64,000 bases of DNA, taken from positions 62,001 through 126,000 of the forward strand of contig CAJNOJ010000266.1 in the NCBI GenBank assembly GCA_905250025.1. The letters are read 5' to 3'. Source of the DNA: Adineta ricciae. Lineage: Eukaryota; Rotifera; Eurotatoria; Adinetida; Adinetidae. The notes beneath the pieces are model-generated. The model saw nothing but the letters and a program-made list of their open reading frames with translations, ran no database searches and was not told the origin of the DNA. A program made the translations under genes and the position numbers. Positions 1-8,118 of the stretch are shown in pieces (within the stretch, counting starts at the first letter, position 1; each line of letters begins with the position of its first letter).

Positions 1-451
1 CTATTGATCTGTTCTTTTAGTATATTGTTGATCGAATTACAGAAATAATGCACGCAATTGAATTATAATTGACTCATTGTTGGAAATGTTGACATTTTTT
101 ATAAATTATCCTAGCAAAATAAAAGCTCGCGTGTTTGTGTACAGGAAAAAAACAGACTAAAAATCATGTTTTGAGAGTGGATTGATGGATATTTATTATT
201 TATAAAATCAAAATCAAGTTTTCATTGCTCATGCACTTAGCAACCGGAATGGTTGTTGTAGTGTTTTCCGTTTCTCTCTCCGATGCGAGAAGTGCTGCTA
301 CTTCGACTTAACTTTCTCCGAGAGAAGTGAAATGGAGTTTTTTTTTCACTTCGATTTGTGTGAGTTTGAGCGAGAAGGAAAAAACATTTTCTGCACACTT
401 ATCGATTAGATATCCAGCAATCGGCCGCTAAATAATACTTTTAGATCTTTA
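1..451. other. Non-coding 5' flank of the tail-collar gene
   Basis: No supported gene. Contains pyrimidine-rich stretches and a short complementary pair of (a)cttctctcgga-type segments around 275-330 that could form a weak hairpin. It is conserved in copy 2 with scattered changes. Confidence 0.5.
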
Positions 452-1480
452 ATGACATCTAGAACATTATTTCCACTGCCGTTTTCACTACCACCGTTCA
501 GTCGCCTCAGAATTATCAGAAGATTGAATGCGATTTATCCTAAAAAACCTGCCACAAATGAAAATTCAGAAGTATGTGATTATATATCAAATTATTAATA
601 TAATACTTCTTCTCGTCTCCGATAGATACCTCCGTTAGGATCGCCAGATGAAAAGTAATTCCATTGTCAAGAGATGCGTGCTCTATTGATAAGTCCTTTT
701 TCTTAGTGACCAAGCGCTTGAAAGTATCGATCACATTGGCATTCTCGGACTTGTCAGCGCGCTCTCAGTTGCTGCTATTCTTCTCGGCTTTTTCAGCTTA
801 ATCTTTGGTCTTCAACCGGGTGAGACCATTTTGGATGTGATGATCTAAACAATTTCCATTGGTTTTTCTTAGAAGTACCAACTGGTACCATCCTTCTCTA
901 CAGTGGGACATCAGCAGCTTTACTAGGTCAAAACGATCGATGGTTATTCTGTAATGGATCAGAAGTATCGCGTCAAACCTATCGAAACTTATTTAGTGTT
1001 ATTGGTACTATATACGGAAGCGGTGATGGCGTTAACACATTTAATCTACCTGATTTACGGGCTCGATTTCCGTTAGGTAGCACATTAAGCAGTGATGTGA
1101 CCATGCTCTCTGGCGGATCTTCAACACACACGATTACGGTTGCTGAGATGCCTTCACATAGCCATGATCAAGGATCTTTAGTTACCTCGTACAGCGGTAG
1201 TCATACACATAATTACACGGATCCTGGACATGATCATGGTGGATCAACAGGTACTCAACCATTAGGTGCTGGTAGTTCTGCTATGATTGGTTCCGGTTTT
1301 CCGGGTAATGGCGCTGGTACACATAGTCATTCGATTTCCAGCGGTAAGACAGGCATTACAATCAACACAGTTGGCGATCACAACCATACGATTAGTGGAT
1401 CGACAGGCACAACAGGATCGGGTCAAGCTATGAGCTTGATGCCACCGTATCAGACAGTTCATTACATTATTCGAACATGA
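452..1480 (+). CDS. Membrane-anchored phage-type tail-collar domain protein (copy 1)
   Basis: Four exons (452-571, 626-654, 707-819, 873-1480) encode about 289 aa. The short cytosolic-type N-terminus is rich in Arg and Pro. A hydrophobic segment at about residues 61-83 reads as one membrane helix. The rest matches the tail-collar fold (PF07484 type) of phage tail fibres and bacterial microcystin-dependent proteins: WLFCNGSEVSR, then IYGSGDGVNTFNLPDLRARFPLG. A Gly/Ser/His-rich region follows with repeated SHSH, SHTH, GHDH and DHNH motifs, then a C-terminal MPPYQTVHYIIRT as in bacterial homologues. All introns are ~50 bp with consensus ends and keep the frame. The domain is bacterial or phage in origin, while introns plus an added membrane helix indicate domestication after transfer. 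Surface display is an inference; the substrate is unknown. Confidence 0.85.
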
Positions 1481-1883
1481 AATTTTTTTTATTAAATAAT
1501 TAAAGACAATTTTCTGTATATTTTCTGACTCGCGAAAACAAATACATATGTATTATCTGTTTTGTTTTCGTGGACAAGTATAAAAACGTGTTTTGCATGA
1601 GGAGAAATGAAATGAAATGAAATGAGAGCGATATTTCATCATCGTATGCACATGTTCCCTGGTTGTCAGAACGCTTACATCATAATCGACGTATAACATA
1701 AAACGCTGTGGAAAAATCCAGTAAATGCCAATACGTAGAAGAAAAGGGAAAAAAACTTGTTTCTTTCTTCGATGACGCATTGGCAAATAGAGAAAAATTC
1801 CAACGCAGCGCTTATGTATAAATATCAGTCAGAACGAATTTCATTCGAAAATTTTGATTTATCTTGCATATATTTGATGAAAG
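1481..1883. other. Intergenic, tail-collar gene to GTPase
   Basis: AT-rich. It begins with an ATTAAATAATTAAAG tract just after the tail-collar stop, a plausible polyadenylation region. Apart from the microsatellite I see nothing coding. Confidence 0.5.
1604..1625. repeat. (GAAAT)n microsatellite
   Basis: About four tandem AAATG units in copy 1; the matching place in copy 2 (near 33470) has about two. This is a length difference between the copies in the 3' flank of the tail-collar gene. Confidence 0.8.
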
Positions 1884-2845
1884 ATGGCCGGATTTTTCTT
1901 TAATGATATTACTAGGGTAGCTCTTCAATCTATATTGGGAGTACCGACACCTCTCATACGTAAGTTACCACATTTATATGATAAAACACTCGCTGTTTTA
2001 TCGTATATCATAATGTAAAAATGAAAACTTTTCTGTGCAACTTATTTTTAGCTGACTTGAGGGAAAGACGACGTGAGCCATCCGAGGATGATGACAGAAT
2101 TCGAAGAGTTTCACCGACTCAGCAGGAAATAAGAACAGTACGTCGAGATGTGGATCGAGAACGCCGACAAGCACAACGACTGGCCAGACGACTCGAACGA
2201 ATGGAACGAAAGCAAGAGAAAAGTCGAGAGAAAACACTAAAGAAACTGGCCCGCAATACCAAATCAAATAAATTACCAGGGAAGAATATTGGACTTTTTG
2301 GACTGACATCCTGTGGAAAATCGACCACGATCAATAGTCTCTTGGGAAAAGAGCTCGCGGAGACAGGCGTGGGCGAAACAACGAAAGAAATAACACCATA
2401 CAAAGGCATGGGATACACTCTTTGGGATGTACCCGGGCGCAACGATGAACTATCATATACAAATGAAAAATATATGTCGCACATCAAAGGACTAACACAT
2501 CGTCTTGTTATTATTGAGCATACAGTCAAGGAAAACCTGGAACTGCTGCGACTGTTGGATGACCTTAATCTGAGTTACGATATCGTTGTTAACAAACTGG
2601 ATCAAGTTCGTGAAAATCAACGAGAATCTTTTCAATCGAAAATTCGACGGGAAATTTCTTCACTTAAACTAGAAGAAGTGAAAAACGTCTACTTTCTAAG
2701 TGCAATGTATCCGGATATGTTTTCAGATTGGCTGACAATGGTCGATTCTTTAACTAATGAATATCGTTATCAAAGCGCTGATCCGGATTCGTCATCAGAT
2801 TCAAGCTCAAACTCGAGCTCGGACTCAAGTTCAGATTCAGATTGA
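1884..2845 (+). CDS. IRG/Era-like GTPase with acidic Ser/Asp tail (copy 1)
   Basis: Two exons (1884-1959, 2052-2845) give 289 aa. The start is ATG 1884 because exon 1 (MAGFFFN..., a hydrophobic N-terminal helix) splices in frame through GTAAGT/TTTTAG. Residues about 27-100 are a highly charged Arg/Glu/Lys coiled coil. The G domain has a P-loop GLTSCGKS (about 109-116), G3 DVPGRND (about 151-157) and G4 NKLD (about 206-209). The layout and the ETT..ITPYKG switch region resemble immunity-related (IRG) GTPases; a finer family call is not safe. The last ~23 residues are only Ser, Asp and Asn after ADP, a possible phosphorylation or acidic tail. It lies upstream of two related GTPases and is their more diverged paralogue. 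Confidence 0.85.
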
Positions 2846-3229
2846 ACGAATATGTGAATTTAACCACCGATATTGCATTGACATCCCAAAGCATAAACCT
2901 TGAAAAGATCGGACACGCTTCTTTGTATTTTTTAACTTTGTATTACTTGTCTGATGTCTATGATAATAAGCATCTTATTTGTTTTAATCATATATAGTAC
3001 CCCACGAAAAACCTTTTTTCTCTTTAATCCCTAAATGCAACAAAGTATCTTAACTTTCGGTGTTAACTTTCTAAAGCGGTATGGTATTGGGTAGTCTGAC
3101 AAACGATGTATTCATATCTTGAAAACGTCACTGTAAACAAAAGTGTAAATTGGTCAAGAAGATCATGTTTATTCAAAAAAGGACAGGTATAATAAACAAA
3201 AATCATTATAATTATCAATTATTTATGCG
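2846..3229. other. Intergenic between convergent GTPase genes
   Basis: Shared 3' flank of the plus-strand GTPase and the minus-strand GTPase. AT-rich with AATAAA-like sequence near 3190 in the minus-strand gene's 3' region. No gene seen. Confidence 0.4.
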
Positions 3230-4342
3230 TCAGAGACCCACTAAATGATTAACCATAGTCTTCCAATCTTCAAACATATCAGGAATTTCAGCACTAACAA
3301 AGTAGATCTTCTCTACTCCTTTGAGACCAAGCTCCTTCGTTTCACTTTCAATCTTGCTCTTCACCTTGCTTTGCTCGGCATCTTTCACCAGATCGAACTT
3401 ATTGAACACGATTGTGTATTTCAGTCCAAGTTCATCGAGAAGTCTCATCAAACTCGAGTTTTCTTTCACCGTCGACCCAATGAGAATGAGACGTCGTGTG
3501 AGACCTTTGAAGAAAGAGATGTACTCCATACTGAAGTAAGAGACTTCGTCATTCCGACCAGGAATATCCCAAAGGATGAATTTTGAACCTTTGTGTGGTG
3601 TAATTGTGGTTGTTGTTTCACCAGCACCTGTTTCGGCAACAGTTTTGCCGATCAAAGTGTTGAGCATAGTAGATTTACCAGTTGAGGTCAAACCGAATAG
3701 GCCGATATTGTTACCTTCCATAGGTAAGGGTTCTGTCAGCTTTGCTAGTTCTATAAGAGTTTTCAGCGCTTGTTGATCATGCTTGGCAAGATCTTCAAAC
3801 GATTTTATTCGTTTTCGTTTCAATTCTTCGTTAAGCTTTCTGTAACGTTCAATTAGTTGAGCGTGGCGGTCACGATACTGAGCCACTTCTACTCGTAGTG
3901 CTGCATTATCATCTGTATTGCGTTCGGTCTCGACCTCCATTTGGTCTGAACTTGGCTCTGCAGTAGATGAAGGATGATGAACATTTATTGAACTGGAAGC
4001 GTTTGAATTCTTCTCCGATTGTTGACTTAACGTTGCTCCTTGTCCATATTGTGGAGTCGTTGTTTCAGTCTTCGCTTGATTTTTCGACAATTCGCGACGT
4101 AGAACGGCATTTTCCTGTGTAAGATCATCGTTTCGGGACCTTAGATCATTTAACTGCGCATTTTCAGCCGATGCACCATGACGATCTAAATATAAACAAC
4201 AAGGGTAGAAAAGCTTCGACGATAAGAAAATATCTTTCTTTTACAAAAACTCCTATAACATACCTCGAAATGAGTTAATTGTGTTTAACAGTTCTTGAAC
4301 TATATGACTGCTCAAGCATGTGATGATATTCACAGCTATCAT
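3230..4342 (-). CDS. IRG-like GTPase, long 344-aa N-terminal form (copy 1, left position)
   Basis: Two exons on the minus strand: 4264-4342 (MIAVNIIT..., hydrophobic/amphipathic) and 3230-4185. Residues about 27-165 form an extended charged region with coiled-coil stretches (AENAQLNDLRSRN, RDRHAQLIERYRKLNEELKRKR) around a Ser/Thr/Gln-rich linker. The G domain follows: GLTSTGKST, WDIPGRND, NKFD. It ends with DMFEDWKTMVNHLVGL. The ATG was chosen because exon 1 joins in phase 1 and is preserved in copy 2. It is transcribed divergently from its near-twin at 5128-6035. The domain arm 3272-3720 is almost base-identical, in reverse orientation, to 5546-5994. In copy 2 this N-terminal module sits on the other side of the pair and on the other strand. 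Confidence 0.85.
3272..3720 (-). repeat. Left GTPase-domain arm of inverted repeat (copy 1)
   Basis: About 449 bp encoding EGNNIGLFGL through IPDMF, nearly identical in reverse complement to 5546-5994. Copy-1-specific bases (a CTCGAT codon pair, AGCAAG for the KSK residues, ACAATCGTG) occur in both copy-1 arms and in neither copy-2 arm. The first ~25 bp after GGTAAC instead follow the N-terminal module type. Confidence 0.9.
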
Positions 4343-4431
4343 ACTGAAATTTCAAAGTGCAATCCGATATACAATCGATAGACACGTAGTTTTGTTCCGC
4401 ATAGTCACCGATGGCTATATATATAAGGGTA

Positions 4432-4646
4432 ACTTTGTTGGAATATTCCACATTTTATAATATTTCTTCTTCTTCGTTGTGTATGCATCTTATTCGTTTG
4501 TGATGCAATCATCAATGAAAAGGAAAAATCCTCTTCTGGTATTGTTTCGAACAAGAGAACCGCAAAAATGTGGTAAATATGGATAAGAGAAAGATTATTC
4601 TCTGAAGATTTTTTCTTCGATCTCCAGTCTTGTGTAATTACAACGT
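4432..4646 (+). repeat. Inner inverted-repeat arm, left (copy 1)
   Basis: Pairs with 4818-5040. The spacer is asymmetric, which is what allows the orientation of the segment to be read; in copy 2 the spacer is reversed. Confidence 0.8.
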
Positions 4647-4817
4647 GGTAAAAAACGTGTAATACTCAGCACTGAAAATGCGATAAAAGATTTAGAAGCA
4701 TCTAAGACAAACAGCTATCCCTTCGACTTTAGGATATTTTAAACGCAAATAGCTTGTATACGATTCTCGTGTTACTCTGACGCATGAAAAGAAACAGAAC
4801 CGAACATGGATTTGTGC

Positions 4818-5040
4818 GACGTCGTAATTACACGAGACTCGAGATCGAGGAAAAAACCTTCAGATAATAATCTTTCTCTTACCCATATTTGCCATATTTT
4901 TGCGTCTCTCTTGTTCGAAACGATACCAGAAGAGGATTTTTCCTTGTCATTGATGATTGCATCACAAACGAATAGGATGCATGAGCAACGAAGAAAAAGA
5001 AATATTATAAAATGTGGAATATTCCAACAAAATTGCTTCT
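4818..5040 (-). repeat. Inner inverted-repeat arm, right (copy 1)
   Basis: Imperfect reverse complement of 4432-4646, with small indels and substitutions. It sits 90-300 bp upstream of the plus-strand GTPase start. Confidence 0.8.
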
Positions 5041-5127
5041 ATCTGAATACATATATATTCATATGTAGTCTTGATATCGAATAGATATTCTCGTTACAAA
5101 TCAATTTCAGTAGCGCTTGCGAAAAAC

Positions 5128-6035
5128 ATGGCTTATTGGGGATTAGCTATACCAGCGGCTATCAGAGTCGTTGAAACCTTGTTAAACGAAGTAGCAGGAA
5201 GAAAAAAGGGTGAGTAAAGAAACTTCTGTCCATGAAATCGCAATAAGATATTGAATGCATGATTTCTCTGAACCGTAGCACGTTTTTTTACAAATACTAT
5301 GTTGATCTTGTAGGTGAATCACCCGCTGTAGTGAATCCGTCCAATAGTTCAGCTGAAGCAGCCGAATTACGGCAAGAACTAGCTGAATATCGCGCACAAA
5401 ATGCTAAATTACTCTCACGATTCGACACACTTACCGCAGAGATGGAAAGAAAGAGGATCACGACGTTTGAACAACTTCAAAAACGGGATCAACAAGCTAA
5501 GAATGATCTCATCCACTTGGCTCAGGAGACAAAGCCAGCTAAGTTGGAAGGTAACAACATCGGTCTGTTCGGTTTGACCTCAACTGGTAAATCTACTATG
5601 CTCAACACTTTGATCGGCAAAACTGTTGCCGAAACAGGTGCTGGTGAAACAACAACCACAATTACACCACACAAAGGTTCAAAATTCATCCTTTGGGATA
5701 TTCCTGGTCGGAATGACGAAGTCTCTTACTTCAGTATGGAGTACATCTCTTTCTTCAAAGGTCTCACACGACGTCTCATTCTCATTGGGTCGACGGTGAA
5801 AGAAAACTCGAGTTTGATGAGACTTCTCGATGAACTTGGACTGAAATACACAATCGTGTTCAATAAGTTCGATCTGGTGAAAGATGCCGAGCAAAGCAAG
5901 GTAAAGAGCAAGATTGAAAGTGAAACGAAAGAGCTTGGTCTCAAAGGAGTAGAGAAGATCTACTTTGTTAGTGCTGAAATTCCTGATATGTTCAGTGATT
6001 GGGTCAATATGGTCGACGATTTGACAAATGCGTAA
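5128..6035 (+). CDS. IRG-like GTPase, short 267-aa N-terminal form (copy 1, right position)
   Basis: Exons 5128-5209 and 5314-6035. Exon 1 encodes MAYWGLAIPAAIRVVETLLN, a hydrophobic/amphipathic N-terminal helix that could bind membrane (inference). A short coiled coil follows (AEAAELRQELAEYRAQNAKL, then LTAEMERKR). The G domain has GLTSTGKST, WDIPGRND and NKFD, and the end is DMFSDWVNMVDDLTNA. The N-terminal module differs completely from the divergent neighbour although the G domains are almost identical. ATG 5128 is supported by in-frame splicing (phase 1 at Gly) and by the same exon at 35901-35982 on the other strand in copy 2. Confidence 0.85.
5546..5994 (+). repeat. Right GTPase-domain arm of inverted repeat (copy 1)
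   Basis: Reverse-complement partner of 3272-3720. With it, it brackets about 1.8 kb that is inverted between the two copies of the duplication. Confidence 0.9.
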
Positions 6036-7009
6036 AAGCTGCGAACTGAATAAGACACATTTTTTTTATAGTTTTATCGTTTATCAAGAATGCGGATCGA
6101 TTCGTATTTGTATTGTGAAAATAAATACACTTTTTCATTTGCTTCTGCTGTGTATATTCTCAAAATTGTTTCTTGATAGTGAAACAATCGTTGTAACAAG
6201 ACAAAATATATTTCTATTCCAATATGATATCATCCATTGCGCCTATTTCTCAATTCCTTCACCAATAACCTTATGATAGATAGAGGGCAATATTTTTTCG
6301 GACCATCTGTCCGTTGTATAATAATATCTAAACGCAACAGTCCTCTGACTTTCAACGATAAATTCAAAGTTGCGTACAATTTATTGTTCTCCTTACCTTT
6401 AGATATTTCCGTGTAGAATTTAAATAGAATCGATAGAAGATGATAAACTGTGCTATTACATAAAATATAATACTTCCTTTTTTCATCATAACGGTGGATG
6501 AAAGAAGAAAACGTTTGTACATATTTTCTAAACAAATGATTGTTTCGATTCAGTCCATAGATCACATGCGTGTCAAGGTGTGAGAAAAACAAACGAATAA
6601 TATATCATTGGGTCAATCGTCTAATTTCTGTTCTCTGTATACGTAGATAAGGAAAAAGGAAAGCAAACATAATTTGATCATCCGTTAAACGAAATGACCG
6701 AATTGTCAAAGATAAAATATAGATGTTCGTCTCAACTATACACGGCGAAAATTACCCCACCGAAAGCAAATATGTACAACCATAACTACACACCGTCTTT
6801 TTTTTTCGTTATGATGACGGCGCATTCCTTTGTTTTGTAAATAACTTAAGATAGGCAGATCGAGAATGATACCCTCAATTGGTATGTGATGAGGATGTGT
6901 AGGAAAAAAAATATTTTTTACGGTTGAATGCCATTGACGTCAAACTTGTTTGGTTTATAATCCTCGCGAAATGTACGTCGAATCTTCATTCAGTCTTTCA
7001 GATTACAAG
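6036..7009. other. Intergenic, GTPase pair to EF-hand gene
   Basis: About 1 kb, AT-rich, conserved in copy 2 at comparable divergence. Open frames here are short and not preserved in copy 2. The last ~100 bp (GGTTTATAATCC near 6950-6962) carries a TATAA-like element about 50 bp before the EF-hand start. Confidence 0.5.
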
Positions 7010-7383
7010 ATGAGCGCTCAAGCGAACGTTGTAAGTTGCCTTTTCCATCGCGAAATTTCGTTTGTCTTTCTCACGGTTTACTGTTTTTTATGTGATAGAA
7101 CGGCGAACATGCAATTGAAACATTGACCTATGAAATCGGTCTCGATGTTGCTCTGGCTGGTTTCACTAAAAATCCCATCGAATATGAAAAATACAGTGCT
7201 GCCGCAAACGCAAATGCACGTCATTCATACGGCCTCGGACCAGATGTTGGTATTGGCGCGCCCAATGTAGCACGACGAAGCGCACAATATGATCCAGCTG
7301 CCGCCATGTTCGATTACGCAGATGTAAATCACGACGGAGGAATTGATCAAGCTGAATTCAGCACTCTCATGAGATCGCTTTGA
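7010..7383 (+). CDS. Small EF-hand protein (copy 1)
   Basis: Exon 1 (7010-7030, MSAQANV) and exon 2 (7099-7383) encode about 101 aa. The C-terminus carries one recognisable EF-hand: helix-like AAAMFDYA, loop DVNHDGGIDQAEF with Asp/Asn/Asp/Gly/Ile/Glu in canonical positions, then STLMRSL. The N-terminal part (EIGLDVALAGFTKNPIEYEK and GLGPDVGIGAPNVARRSAQY) has no family I recognise. A single hand suggests it pairs with a degenerate hand or dimerises (inference). Copy 2 preserves exon lengths exactly, with two residue changes in the part compared, which suggests constraint. Confidence 0.85.
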
Positions 7384-8118
7384 TTCTTCGCTTTTCTGTC
7401 AAATTTGATTTTTGTTCGTAAATAAAAAGTAACGATAAACAACAGTTGATAATTCCATTGAAAGGTGATTATGCAACAGATAAGTTGATCAAAATAGATT
7501 GTGAATGAAGAATAAACGATAGTATATCTATATCCTATTTTTTTTTGTGAACAGCGATACTTATATTTTTTCACCACGAACGAATGTACCTGTGTTTAGT
7601 TTAGGGCCCTAGTCTAAGATTAGCATGTTACAAAAATCATCGCCATAAAGGTGAATAATAGAAACACGTGTGCATATCAATCTGCCGCTGTTTACCTTAT
7701 ATTTTTTGCATATATTTTGGTTTGGCGTGATCGAATGTCTCGTTAACGTTTTTTGTTTTCAACTTCGAGAGAGCTGAATTGATATTACTCGGAACAAATC
7801 TTCTGAATCCGAGAAAGTACATCTGAACGCAATGTGTGCACTTGTACTTATTTCATGATTATTTTGCACATAATCACTGGTAGAAATAATCGTTTGTTCA
7901 CAAAGTGAACTAATTATATTTGAAAATATAAGAATGAAGAAGGTGGCTGCATTTCTCTCTCTCTTTCTCTATTGTTGACTGGTAGTCGAAAAGGAAAAAA
8001 AGAAACGATTCTATTCTGTAAAAACTAACAGCATTCATGTCAATAAGTATCAATGTGAAAATATAAAAATTGATCGATAATTGTCTGAGAAGTAATTGAT
8101 TTCGAGATAGTCGTACTT
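7384..8118. other. Intergenic, EF-hand gene to double Rab gene
   Basis: AT-rich, with a short TCTC tract near 7955-7970. The AATAAA at 7421-7426, about 40 bp after the EF-hand stop, is a plausible polyadenylation signal. No gene seen. Confidence 0.5.

Larger units (their letters stand above)
4343..5127. promoter_or_regulatory. Bidirectional intergenic region carrying an inner palindrome (copy 1)
   Basis: Common 5' region of the divergent GTPase pair. It contains an inner inverted repeat: arm 4432-4646 is the imperfect reverse complement of 4818-5040 (for example GGAATATTCCA with ACATTTTATAATATTTC at 4440 against its complement near 5025), with a ~170-bp unique spacer. A TATATATATAAGGG sequence at about 4417-4430 lies upstream of the minus-strand gene. 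Because the arms mirror each other, both genes see similar upstream sequence. That this is a shared two-way promoter is inference. Confidence 0.65.

Noticed and set aside
1998-2529. Two long minus-strand frames over the first GTPase
   Set aside because: Shadow frames of a charged coiled coil; biased Ser/Arg composition follows from the sense codons.
3245-3586. Open frames of 60-113 codons opposite the GTPase arms, repeated in all four arms
   Set aside because: They are antisense shadows of the conserved G-domain codons and recur only because the arms are near-identical; no independent start context or composition.
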